From positions 1 through 16,208 of the forward strand of contig JAFGOZ010000056.1 of NCBI GenBank assembly GCA_016926235.1: a stretch of DNA of 16,208 nt. Direction: 5' to 3'. A program made the position numbers and the translations under genes. Shown here in pieces: positions 1 through 6,945 of this stretch; the stretch's first letter is position 1; each line of letters opens with the position of its first letter. The notes beneath the pieces are model-generated. The model was not told the origin of the DNA. It saw only the letters and a list, made by a program, of their open reading frames with translations, and ran no database searches. Source of the stretch: Bacteroidales bacterium (GTDB taxonomy: Bacteria; Bacteroidota; Bacteroidia; Bacteroidales; UBA10428).

Positions 1-646
1 CATTGCTCCTGGGCAGTGGTAACAAAGGAAGAGGGGCGATCTTTACAACTTTATTCAGGCTCTCATCCGTACCCGTTTCCTGCTGCAACTGTAAATCTTT
101 TTTCAATGCATATTTCGGGCGTATGATACGACGGACATACACCTCTCCGGGCTTATTTTCCAGCTGCTCCGTTATCTCTTCGCCGATACGTATCCAGTTC
201 TCGTCTATTCCTTCAGGTTCGATGACTTCTACCTCACGGCGAAGATCCTCCGGAAGAGGTAAACGTACAGGCTGTTTTTTATCATTTTCCGGATTTTTGC
301 GCTTGTAAGATATTATTTCACGGGATACCTCGCTGATTACTGCTTCTTCTTCCGGTAGTATCTCCAACCCATTAAAATCGATCTTCCGCTGTGCCGGGTC
401 AGAAGGTATATACTTTTCACTTGATGATTTCCAGAACTTCCGCCTGAACCATGCCAGCTGGTCGGTTAATTTCCTGATTAAACGGTCTTTCTCCTCTACA
501 ACTTCTTTATAATGGGCAATCTCCTTTTCAGCCTTGGCCAGTGCCCCTTTGTCTGCCTGGCGTAATTTGGAAAGCTCCTGATAAAGCTCATCACGCTCAA
601 GAAGGAGGGCCTCCAGTAATGTATCTTTATCAGCTTTATTATCCAC
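1..646 (-). CDS. tnpC: IS66 transposase TnpC, N-terminal 215 residues only
   Basis: This is the N-terminal part of the IS66 DDE transposase; the gene continues past the left edge. I chose the GTG at 646 (V-D-N-K-A-D-K) because an in-frame TGA lies just upstream and no ATG occurs near the start. Residues 8-70 are charged and heptad-rich, the leucine-zipper-like region typical of TnpC. They are followed by LAWFRRKFWKSSSEKY, the classic IS66 motif with an R-x-x-F-G/W-x-x-SE-K pattern. A region near residues 180-195 (VRRIIRPKYALKK) sits where many TnpC proteins carry a Cys4 zinc-binding knuckle, but here the cysteines are missing. The catalytic residues are not in the window. It follows tnpB after 74 bases. 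Confidence 0.9.
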   Translation of the reverse strand, partial: MDNKADKDTLLEALLLERDELYQELSKLRQADKGALAKAEKEIAHYKEVVEEKDRLIRKLTDQLAWFRRKFWKSSSEKYIPSDPAQRKIDFNGLEILPEEEAVISEVSREIISYKRKNPENDKKQPVRLPLPEDLRREVEVIEPEGIDENWIRIGEEITEQLENKPGEVYVRRIIRPKYALKKDLQLQQETGTDESLNKVVKIAPLPLLPLPRSN

Positions 647-720
647 AGTTCTCTTTCCGTTTTTGTCTTGTCAAAGATAACAAAACAAACCCTGGAAACA
701 AACTGATACAATGTTAATAA

Positions 721-1083
721 CTAACTGAATAACAGTTTTTTATTAACAATTATATGCGATTTTAAACTCCTTGTTTTTACACTTTGAACCATAGTCATTA
801 GATCCTGCCAGTTTATGGTTATCGAGGTGGTATTTTCATCAAAAGCCGGCAGCTTAAAACGGCCTGATTCCAGTCTCTTATGATAGATTACGAGCCCTGC
901 ATATTCCATATGCAGGATTTTCATCACATTCTGGTGACGGTTCATGAAGATAAATACCCCTCCGTCGCGTACATTCTGATTCATCAGGGAGTTTACCACT
1001 CCGCTCAGGGTGTAAAAACTTTTGCGCATATCTACCGGAAGTGGATACAGGTAATACCGCAGTGAAGCATGAAGATGGAACAT
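721..1083 (-). CDS. tnpB: IS66 accessory protein TnpB (Orf2)
   Basis: This 120-residue protein matches the IS66 Orf2/TnpB family, which averages about 115 residues. The recognisable pieces are the N-terminal YYLYPLPVDMRKSFYTLSG, equivalent to the family's D-M-R-K-G/S-F-D-x-L-x-G signature, and the middle stretch GVFIFMNRHQNVMKIL followed by KRLESGRFKLP. TnpB is needed for IS66 transposition but its biochemical role is unknown. The start at 1083 gives a full-length family N-terminus and lies 4 bases after the tnpA stop, consistent with coupled translation. There is no frameshift or stop, so the gene looks intact. Confidence 0.92.
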   Translation of the reverse strand: MFHLHASLRYYLYPLPVDMRKSFYTLSGVVNSLMNQNVRDGGVFIFMNRHQNVMKILHMEYAGLVIYHKRLESGRFKLPAFDENTTSITINWQDLMTMVQSVKTRSLKSHIIVNKKLLFS

Positions 1084-1087
1084 AAAC

Positions 1088-1417
1088 TCAGTCTAACAGG
1101 GATACCAGTGAACGCAGACCTGCCAGGTCCAGGGTGTGTCTTATTCTCAGGGTTGTTCCGTTTGGATAGGCGATTTCCAGCGGTGTATTATCCATGTCAG
1201 GTACAGGTTGCTGAACCGAGGCCGGGCAGGCGGCTGATCCTGGAGCCCTGACAAGTAGTGGTATAAAGCGTCCGCTGCCGGCATCCTTACGGAGCTTCTT
1301 TTGCCAGTAATAGAATGTAGATGGTGCTATGCCTTCGTTGGAACAAAAACTCCTGACACTTAATCCCGACTCCTTCTTCCGCTGCAGAAGAACTGTCATC
1401 TTTGAACTGCTTAACAT
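1088..1417 (-). CDS. tnpA: IS66 accessory protein TnpA (Orf1), helix-turn-helix
   Basis: This 109-residue protein is the first gene of the IS66 element. Residues 15-45 (KESGLSVRSFCSNEGIAPSTFYYWQKKL) form a helix-turn-helix like that of IS3/IS66 OrfA proteins, probably for binding the element ends. The C-terminal part (LEIAYPNGTTLRI followed by LAGLRSLVSLL) matches the usual TnpA tail. The ATG at 1417 is preceded by AT-rich sequence and lies about 70 bases inside the inferred terminus. A second methionine at residue 7 is an alternative start. It is intact, so the transposition accessory genes of this copy are probably functional. Confidence 0.88.
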   Translation of the reverse strand: MLSSSKMTVLLQRKKESGLSVRSFCSNEGIAPSTFYYWQKKLRKDAGSGRFIPLLVRAPGSAACPASVQQPVPDMDNTPLEIAYPNGTTLRIRHTLDLAGLRSLVSLLD

Positions 1418-1473
1418 TGATTTTTTGCGGCGAAAGGTAAACGGTTCCTTCCGGCAACAAAAGACGTATTAGA

Positions 1474-1485
1474 CCGGATGCTTAC
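1474..1485. repeat. Right terminal end of the IS66 element
   Basis: On the minus strand this reads GTAAGCATCCGG, fitting the GTAA-beginning terminal inverted repeats of IS66 elements. The partner repeat lies outside the window, so the assignment rests on the family pattern and on distance to tnpA. The ATG that opens the downstream tcmP frame (1478-1480) lies inside this terminal sequence. Confidence 0.6.
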
Positions 1486-2566
1486 GAAAGAACAATCGCA
1501 TATTAAAAGTGAGATTGTTAAGAAGTATTTCTGGGCTTGGGGTAAAATAATAGGTTGCCGTGCTCCTAAAATCGCTTATATAGACCTATATTCTGGACCT
1601 GGAATATATATAGACGGAAGCAAATCTACTCCAATTCTAGTTTTAGAAAATGCCTTGAGAGACGAGTTAATGAGCCAGAAACTAGTGGCAATTTTCAATG
1701 ATACTGATCCAAAATTCACTGCATCACTTGAACAAGCAATCTCAGAGATACCTGACATTTCTAAGCTTAAGAACAAACCGACTGTTATGAATATCACAGT
1801 TGGTCAAGATCTTGTGGATGAGTTTAAATCATTGGTTTTTATTCCAACTCTATTATTTGTTGATCCTTGGGGATATAAGGGATTAACGCTGGAACTAATT
1901 GGCTCTGTTCTGAAAGACTGGGGCTGCGATTGTATCTTTTTCTTTAATTATGTCCGAATCAATGCTGGATTGAACAACACCAAATTTGATAGTCATATCG
2001 ATTCTATTTTTGGAAAAAAAAGAGCACAAGAACTTAGAAAAGTAATAAGCAAAACAAGACCCCATAAAAGAGAGGAAGTAATTCTTACGTATTTGAAAGA
2101 TGCCTTAAAAGAAATTGGTGGCGAATATGTTATAAGTTTTAAATTTTTCAAAACTGAGAAAAGATTATCAAGCCATTTCCTCATTTTCGTTTCGAAAAGT
2201 CCACTTGGATATAAAATAATGAAAGGAATTATGGCTGAGTTTAGTAGTCATAAATATCAAAATGTGGCAACATTTGAATATAATCCACACAGAGTAGACT
2301 ACGGATTTTTTCAACCAACACCACTCGATGACTTAATACAGGATTTATTATTCAAGTATTCTGGTCAGCGGTTAACAGTTGAAGAAATTTTTCAATCTCA
2401 TAATATTGGGACACCTTACATTGAATCAAACTATAAAGAGGCTTTGCTTTCTTTAGAGGAATCTAATATGATAGATGCCAATCCTACTTCCGACAAAAGA
2501 CAGAAAAGAAACGGTAAGCCAACAATGTCAAACAATGTAATAATCACTTTTAAAAAGCCAGAATAA
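1478..2566 (+). CDS. tcmP: Three-Cys-motif partner protein TcmP, N-terminus altered by IS66
   Basis: TcmP proteins occur next to a radical-SAM-like three-Cys protein; their reaction is unknown. Residues 8-24 (HIKSEIVKKYFWAWGKI), 33-42 (AYIDLYSGPG), 72-78 (IFNDTDP), 127-135 (FVDPWGYKG) and 147-159 (DWGCDCIFFFNYV) are the family signatures. The glycine-rich DLYSGPG and the later DPWGY resemble motifs I and IV of class I SAM-dependent methyltransferases, so a nucleotide- or SAM-binding fold is plausible. Residues 300-330 look like a winged-helix segment. The partner gene follows after 42 bases. The only usable start is the ATG at 1478, which lies within the IS66 end. Relatives carry a few extra residues before the K/T-E-Q-S segment, so the native start was probably displaced. 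The rest is intact. Whether it is expressed is uncertain. Confidence 0.85.
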   Translation: MLTKEQSHIKSEIVKKYFWAWGKIIGCRAPKIAYIDLYSGPGIYIDGSKSTPILVLENALRDELMSQKLVAIFNDTDPKFTASLEQAISEIPDISKLKNKPTVMNITVGQDLVDEFKSLVFIPTLLFVDPWGYKGLTLELIGSVLKDWGCDCIFFFNYVRINAGLNNTKFDSHIDSIFGKKRAQELRKVISKTRPHKREEVILTYLKDALKEIGGEYVISFKFFKTEKRLSSHFLIFVSKSPLGYKIMKGIMAEFSSHKYQNVATFEYNPHRVDYGFFQPTPLDDLIQDLLFKYSGQRLTVEEIFQSHNIGTPYIESNYKEALLSLEESNMIDANPTSDKRQKRNGKPTMSNNVIITFKKPE

Positions 2567-2578
2567 AAACTATAAGAC

Positions 2579-2586
2579 TATATTTG
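2579..2586 (+). promoter_or_regulatory. Candidate Bacteroidota promoter -7 box (TATATTTG)
   Basis: TATATTTG exactly matches the Bacteroidota primary-sigma -7 consensus TAnnTTTG and is followed by GCGCC, a common downstream context in this phylum. It lies 22 bases before the radical-SAM start codon at 2609. No good TTTG -33 element is seen at the expected distance; only a TTTT run lies near 2548. It could give the radical-SAM gene its own transcript, independent of the IS-disrupted tcmP start region. Confidence 0.4.
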
Positions 2587-2608
2587 CGCCCCAAGAACCT
2601 GAACTTTA

Positions 2609-3418
2609 ATGACGACAATCAGAGATAATAATCTTAACAAAGAGAAAACACCAAAAAGACCTTTCGGAACAAAAGAATGGGCTGATGTGAATTTCAATTT
2701 CATAAATGGCTGTACCCATGATTGCAAATATTGTTACAGTAAAGAAATGGCAATTAGATTTGAAAGGAAAAGTCCAGATACATGGAAAGATGAAGAATTA
2801 CGAATAAATGATCTAACGAAGACTATTTCTATAAAGAATAAGCTTGTCATGTTTCCATCATCACATGATATAACTCCAAAATACCTCAATGAATCAATTA
2901 CAATAATTAAAAAACTTATTGACTCAAAAAACAAAGTACTTATTGTAACCAAGCCTCATTTTGAGTGTGTTAAAAAGATTTGTCGGACATTTGATAAGGA
3001 GAAGAATAACATCCTATTTCGTTTCACAATTGGATCATCGAATTCCTCAATTCTAAAATTTTGGGAGCCTGGTGCGCCATCATTTCAAACTCGAATTAAA
3101 AGTTTAAAGTATGCCTTTGATATGGGATTTAAGACTAGTGTATCCTGTGAACCAATGCTTGATTACAATATTGAAAAGTTAATACAAAAGATACTCCCAT
3201 TTATAACAGATTCAATTTGGATTGGCAATGCGAACTTTCTTATTAAAAGACTTAGAACAAATGGGATTACAGATCAGGAAACTATCAAAAAGGCAAATGA
3301 ATTGGTGATTTGGCAATCAAATAAAGATAATATCCTGAGAATATATGACTTGTACAAGAATAATAAAAAAATAAAATGGAAGGACAGTATTCAAAAAATA
3401 CTTGATAAACATATTTAA
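2609..3418 (+). CDS. Radical SAM protein, TcmP-associated three-Cys-motif partner
   Basis: The 269-residue protein carries GCTHDCKYCY at residues 34-43, with C35, C39 and C42 in the CX3CX2C spacing that binds the 4Fe-4S cluster of radical SAM enzymes. Downstream pieces, FRFTIGSSN (around 137-145) and WEPGAPSFQTRIKSLKYAFDMGFKTSVSCEPML, match the barrel of the photolyase-like radical SAM group that includes spore-photoproduct-lyase-type proteins and the DUF5131-like family. It therefore probably cleaves SAM to a 5'-deoxyadenosyl radical in the cytoplasm, but the substrate is unknown. The pairing with tcmP, 42 bases upstream, is a known conserved association and suggests they act together. No C-terminal auxiliary-cluster cysteines are evident. 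The start ATG gives a normal family N-terminus (RPFGTKEWADVNFN before the cysteines). Confidence 0.88.
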   Translation: MTTIRDNNLNKEKTPKRPFGTKEWADVNFNFINGCTHDCKYCYSKEMAIRFERKSPDTWKDEELRINDLTKTISIKNKLVMFPSSHDITPKYLNESITIIKKLIDSKNKVLIVTKPHFECVKKICRTFDKEKNNILFRFTIGSSNSSILKFWEPGAPSFQTRIKSLKYAFDMGFKTSVSCEPMLDYNIEKLIQKILPFITDSIWIGNANFLIKRLRTNGITDQETIKKANELVIWQSNKDNILRIYDLYKNNKKIKWKDSIQKILDKHI

Positions 3419-3892
3419 CTGATTATTAAATAAGTACAACCCCTAACACGGACAAAATGGGTAAGTTGTTCGTCACATATTTTGCTTTTGCTCCTACACT
3501 CAAGACAGCTTTGTAACGGTTCTTGCACCGGGACACGCGCATCTTCCCTCAATAAAAATCCAGTATACCTTGACAGTTTTCTGGCTCCGATCAAAATTGT
3601 ACCGCGATAGCGCCAGAATTCAATAAAATTTGTACTTAGATACCAAAAACACGCGCCAAATCCTCCTTGCACCGTGATAAATTTCTTGCTAAAGTACTTG
3701 GATTCTGCTCGATGCTTGCTTCGGATTACACCTACTAAAACATACCACCGGGCCGTTAGAATAAGGTACGATTGGTTTATAATCATATCTCATTTAAGAA
3801 TCTGAAAAAAACTTTCAAAAGTTGGGTTACCTTTTTCATAAGTGGTTATTAAAAGATGAAAATCAATTATTAATCTTTTAAAACTAACTACA
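3419..3892. other. 474-base intergenic region with no convincing gene
   Basis: From about 3435 to 3770 the sequence is more GC-rich than its neighbours. It contains two short motifs twice each: CTTGCACCG at 3522 and 3666, and ACACGCGC at 3533 and 3649. A minus-strand open frame (3786-3415) spans it, but the protein has no family signature or plausible domain pattern, and its stop overlaps the radical-SAM 3' end. I see no tRNA, no rRNA fragment and no clear terminator. It may be the remnant of a mobile element or a repeated intergenic unit. The last 100 bases turn AT-rich and probably hold the promoter of the next gene. Confidence 0.5.
3849..3881. repeat. 9-base inverted repeat upstream of the nuclease/E2-like gene
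   Basis: TTAAAAGAT (3849-3857) and its exact reverse complement ATCTTTTAA (3873-3881) are separated by 15 bases and end 11 bases before the start codon at 3893. The placement suits either an operator or a 5' leader hairpin. It is AT-only apart from one G/C pair per arm, so chance is a real possibility. Confidence 0.35.
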
Positions 3893-5062
3893 ATGAACAC
3901 TTTACAGAGACAAATTACCGAGATTATCGATTCTGCAGATGAAAAAATTCAGATTGCAGTATCATGGTTTACTGATGAAACTATTCTCAGGAAACTAATC
4001 GAAAAGGCATCGAGTCTGGAGATCGAGATCCTGCTCAGCGCTGATGAGATCAACCTGCTTAGGCATAATTACTTTAGGGAGTTGATAGATCTTGGCGTTA
4101 CAGTCAAGAAAGTAGGTTCAAGTTCACCATTAGACGGAGACTTCATGCATAGCAAATTCGTTATTGTTGATAATAGCTATGCGATAGGTGGTTCCTACAA
4201 TTTTACCACGAATGCCAGGAGCAATTATGAAACATTTAAAAGGTGGGATAGATCCGAACTTAATGGAACAATAAATGAGTACAAAGAATGGATTTCCAAG
4301 GCAGTTCATTTCTTTGACGGGATAAATGATCCGGAGTCAATCGTAAGAAAACTTAAGGAGAAATTTGTTCAGGAGCAAAAGAGAAATTTAAACCTTCTCA
4401 GAGATATAAGAAACTTTGAGTTTTCAGAGAAGGAATATATTCAGAAAAGGGAAAGCGACTTAAACAAGGTCGCTAAAACCAACCTTAATACTGATCAGTC
4501 GTTTGTAAAGGAAAAAGCAGATAAGATAAGGTCAGTTGCAGAATCCTTTAGTAAGCAGAAGACTGTTATTACAAATGCTGCAACCGTAGGATCGACTGGG
4601 ATTGGAGCAGTACAACCTCATAAGTTTCATGGTGGCTCTGCTTTAACTCAGTGTCGCCAGAGAGTTAAAAATCATTATGCACTTTCTTCATACCAGAAAT
4701 ACCATATTGATAAAACATATAATTGCTTCAAAACAAGGATTAATGATGGAGTACTCGTTTGTACAGGAGAAATTCAGCCAGATCCTTTGTGCAACTCTTA
4801 TAAAATAAGAATCGAATATATGGCAGGAAACCAGCCTCAGGTTTATATCAAATCGCCAGAATTGATTGAAAGTAATCAGATCCATGTCTACAGAGAAGGA
4901 TTCCTTTGTTTGTTTGACCCCTCAGAAACCAGGTGGAAAGACAACATGAAACTTTCTGAATATACAATTCCCTGGTTGGTTGAATGGATACTCTATTATG
5001 AGCTCTGGCAATTAACGGGCAAATGGGAAGGTCCCGAATCCAGCCATACTTTACCCAGCTAA
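3893..5062 (+). CDS. PLD-family (HKD) nuclease fused to a prokaryotic E2-like domain
   Basis: Residues 1-145 form one phospholipase-D-like unit. M-H86-S-K88-F-V-I-V-D93 followed by G99-G-S101-Y-N103 gives the HxKx4Dx6GSxN motif, usually a nuclease when present once and dimerised. Residues 145-225 are charged and helical, probably a coiled coil, then comes a Gly/Ala/Ser-rich linker. Residues 260-385 match, from memory, the E2-like family found in short type II CBASS: VLVCTGEIQPDPLCNSYKI (strands), RIEYMAGNQPQVYI, H331-VYREGFLC339LF (candidate catalytic cysteine with the preceding His), DPSETRW, then TIPWLVEWILYYELW and TGKWEGPESSH (family form TGxWxGGGxH). It is preceded by the 474-base gap and stands alone on its strand; no E1, JAB or CD-NTase gene is visible nearby. 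The HKD call is firm, the E2-like call probable, and the joint function unknown. Confidence 0.82.
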   Translation: MNTLQRQITEIIDSADEKIQIAVSWFTDETILRKLIEKASSLEIEILLSADEINLLRHNYFRELIDLGVTVKKVGSSSPLDGDFMHSKFVIVDNSYAIGGSYNFTTNARSNYETFKRWDRSELNGTINEYKEWISKAVHFFDGINDPESIVRKLKEKFVQEQKRNLNLLRDIRNFEFSEKEYIQKRESDLNKVAKTNLNTDQSFVKEKADKIRSVAESFSKQKTVITNAATVGSTGIGAVQPHKFHGGSALTQCRQRVKNHYALSSYQKYHIDKTYNCFKTRINDGVLVCTGEIQPDPLCNSYKIRIEYMAGNQPQVYIKSPELIESNQIHVYREGFLCLFDPSETRWKDNMKLSEYTIPWLVEWILYYELWQLTGKWEGPESSHTLPS

Positions 5063-5135
5063 AGCAAATCCCTGTACTTTAAAAGACGTTCTTTAAAATT
5101 CTGAATAATTCCTTAGGCCATTTCTTCAACCTTCA

Positions 5136-5165
5136 TTTCAAAAAGTTAGAATTGTTCTATCTTTA
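5136..5165 (+). promoter_or_regulatory. Weak candidate promoter directly before the sigma-factor gene
   Basis: TATCTTTA at 5158-5165 differs by one base from the Bacteroidota -7 box TAnnTTTG. TTTC at 5136-5139 stands 18 bases upstream, one base off the TTTG -33 element. Transcription from this box would begin almost at the ATG (5170), giving a leaderless or near-leaderless message. It may equally be recognised by the ECF sigma factor it precedes. Confidence 0.25.
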
Positions 5166-5169
5166 TTGA

Positions 5170-5742
5170 ATGGATCCAGAAGGATTACCCATAAAGACAA
5201 TTCTGAATGAGAAGGTTATCATCCGGTATTATGATGATCTGAGGGCAGCTTTTGTTTCGTATTTCAGGAAGAAATATAATATAGACACTGAAACAATTTC
5301 AGACATCTATCAGGAGACATATTATATAGTGTTCAAAAAAGTAAAACACAAACAACTTGCTGAACTAAGTTGCACTCTTAAGACCTATGTATATTCAATT
5401 GGGTCTAACCTGCTTCTGAATGAATTAAGGAGTAAGAAATTACTGACTGACAATCTGGAAAAATCACTGGAGAGGGAAATTTCTCTTGATAGGAATGTTA
5501 TGGAGGAAGAAGAAGAATATATTAAGAAGACATCAATAATTAATGAGGCCGTTAACAAGCTGACAGATATTTGTAAAAGCATTATTAAAATGTTTTACTG
5601 GGAAAAAATGAAATTATCAGATATACTATTTAAGCTCCCAGGACATCAATCAATTGATGCACTTAAGGTGCAAAAATATAAGTGCATGAAAAAATTAGAA
5701 GAGTCTGTCAAGGCTCGATTTAATGCTGAGAGAATGAATTAA
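5170..5742 (+). CDS. ECF-type RNA polymerase sigma factor
   Basis: The protein has 190 residues, the normal size for an ECF sigma factor. Residues 20-90 correspond to region 2: DIYQETYYIVFKKV around 45-58, then LKTYVYSIGSNLLLNELRSKK, the usual L-x-x-W/Y-L-x-x-I-A-x-N-x-x-x-D/E-x-x-R helix. Residues 100-125 are an acidic linker. Residues 125-180 correspond to region 4 (CKSIIKMFYWEKMKLSDILFKL then IDALKVQKYKCMKKLEE), where the -35-recognising helix-turn-helix would lie. It heads a five-gene operon and is followed after 10 bases by an anti-sigma-like membrane protein, the standard sigma/anti-sigma arrangement. It probably directs transcription of its own operon, including the CHAT protease. Region 4 is fairly divergent. 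The start is the only ATG before residue 111. Confidence 0.85.
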   Translation: MDPEGLPIKTILNEKVIIRYYDDLRAAFVSYFRKKYNIDTETISDIYQETYYIVFKKVKHKQLAELSCTLKTYVYSIGSNLLLNELRSKKLLTDNLEKSLEREISLDRNVMEEEEEYIKKTSIINEAVNKLTDICKSIIKMFYWEKMKLSDILFKLPGHQSIDALKVQKYKCMKKLEESVKARFNAERMN

Positions 5743-5752
5743 AAACTCCGTC

Positions 5753-6517
5753 ATGGAAAAAGAAATTACAAGGCAGGAGAAGATTGATGCTTATTTATTA
5801 AATCAGATGAGTTCATCTGAACGTGCTGAATTTGAATTACAGTTTGATTCTGATCGGGAACTTCAGGAAGAAATCAGAATTCAGAAAATGATCATTGAAG
5901 AAATTAATGATAGAGAGTCATTTCTTTCATTGATAGATCAAAAGAAGAAGAAGAAAGTTTTAACGAGAAAAATTTGGAGAGTGATATCAATAGCTGCAGT
6001 ATTTACAGGATTATTGGGATTTTTCATTATTCAACCAACTACAATATCAAATAAAAATATTTATTCAGCATTTTCAGATATTCAACCCGGTATAATAGAA
6101 AGAGAAAAAGTATCAGATCCATTAAGAGGAGAAGAATATATCATACCTGGTCTATCAATGACTGATTCCGAATTTGGCATCAAAGGATTGGACTACTTTG
6201 TGAGGGAAGACTATATAAATGCTTCAAGTTCATTTCAACAGATACAGAATATTAAGACTTATCCCGAATTAATGCTGTATATGGCAATTTCACAATTGAA
6301 ATCACAACAATCTTCCAGTGCCTTAATAAACCTTGAATATTTATCAAGTTTAAAGGACTTTAAATCTGCAGAATTGGCTAAATACTATTTGTCACTTGGG
6401 TATATAAATACCGGGAAGATATTGAAAGCCAGGCCAGTTCTTAAAGAAATAGCCAAAGCGAAAGGGACATATTCGACAAAAGCTTCTGAAATGCTATCAA
6501 AAATGCGTTGGTTTTAA
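5753..6517 (+). CDS. Anti-sigma-like membrane protein with extracytoplasmic TPR-type repeats
   Basis: Residues 8-50 (KIDAYLLNQMSSSERAEFE then DSDRELQEEI) match the N-terminal segment of Bacteroidota anti-sigma and related membrane proteins, which bind the sigma factor in the cytoplasm. There is no HxxxCxxC zinc motif. Five lysines at 64-68 precede a single membrane segment at about 75-94 (positive-inside: N-terminus cytoplasmic). Residues 140-250 are helical pairs with TPR character (GLDYFVREDYINASSSFQQI; LAKYYLSLGYINTGKILKARPVLKEIA), placed in the periplasm. It probably holds the preceding sigma factor inactive until a signal reaches the TPR part. Ten bases separate it from both neighbours. 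The anti-sigma role is inferred from position and N-terminal pattern. Confidence 0.7.
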   Translation: MEKEITRQEKIDAYLLNQMSSSERAEFELQFDSDRELQEEIRIQKMIIEEINDRESFLSLIDQKKKKKVLTRKIWRVISIAAVFTGLLGFFIIQPTTISNKNIYSAFSDIQPGIIEREKVSDPLRGEEYIIPGLSMTDSEFGIKGLDYFVREDYINASSSFQQIQNIKTYPELMLYMAISQLKSQQSSSALINLEYLSSLKDFKSAELAKYYLSLGYINTGKILKARPVLKEIAKAKGTYSTKASEMLSKMRWF

Positions 6518-6527
6518 ATTACAGGTC

Positions 6528-6935
6528 ATGATATATTTTTTAGTCGCATTAGTATGCTTTATCATTTATAGTCTTGTCGTAGACTGGCTACGGTTTAAGG
6601 GCAAAAGTGAAAGAGCATCTTATGAGGTTGATAAATATAATTACCTGATAGAAAAGGAACCATCAAATCCAATGTATTACTGCAAGAGGGGTACAGCATA
6701 TCAGATTAGACAGAATTTTATAAACGCAAACCTCGATTTTAGAAAAGCGTTGGAACTGATAGAGGAAGGATCACCAGTTGAAAATAAAGATATGGTAATT
6801 GGTAAGCTTAAAATGAATATTGGATACACGGCTAAACCATTATCATGGTCGAAAAATGGTCCGAAAGATCATAGGAAAAACTTTTTAATGTATTCTTTAA
6901 TTGACAGATTAGGGAACATGCGGTATAATTTTTAA
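6528..6935 (+). CDS. Small single-pass membrane protein with one TPR-like unit
   Basis: I do not recognise a named family. Residues 2-20 (MIYFLVALVCFIIYSLVVDW) are a membrane segment with basic residues following it, so the bulk probably faces the cytoplasm. Residues 44-80 (EPSNPMYYCKRGTAYQIRQNFINANLDFRKALEL) look like a single TPR. The last 30 residues are basic. It lies in the CHAT operon, 10 bases from each neighbour. Because CHAT proteases are often encoded beside their substrate or scaffold, a membrane partner or target of the CHAT protein is one possibility; this is inference from position only. Confidence 0.7.
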   Translation: MIYFLVALVCFIIYSLVVDWLRFKGKSERASYEVDKYNYLIEKEPSNPMYYCKRGTAYQIRQNFINANLDFRKALELIEEGSPVENKDMVIGKLKMNIGYTAKPLSWSKNGPKDHRKNFLMYSLIDRLGNMRYNF

Positions 6936-6945
6936 ATCTTAATTT

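Larger units (their letters stand above)
1..1485 (-). mobile_element. IS66-family insertion sequence, partial (left part outside the window)
   Basis: Three minus-strand genes in the order tnpA, tnpB, tnpC are diagnostic of IS66 elements. The GC content is visibly higher than in the genes to the right. The element runs off the left edge inside tnpC, so the catalytic DDE region and the other terminus cannot be seen. I place the right terminus at 1485 because, read from outside inward, the sequence begins GTAAGCATCCGG, matching the GTAA start usual for IS66 ends, and because tnpA starts about 70 bases inside it, which is normal spacing. The 8 bases just outside (GAAAGAAC, 1486-1493) would be the target duplication if the element makes the usual 8-base copy. 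Confidence 0.88.

Noticed and set aside
3425..3470. Possible integron attC-like core (CCCCTAAC and GTTGTTC)
   Set aside because: The R'/R'' boxes do not fit RYYYAAC and GTTRRRY, and no partner box lies at attC distance.
3415..3786. 123-codon minus-strand open frame in the gap after the radical-SAM gene
   Set aside because: No family signature or sensible domain pattern, its stop overlaps the neighbouring gene's end, and the block carries repeated words typical of non-coding repeats. Kept only as a description of the region.
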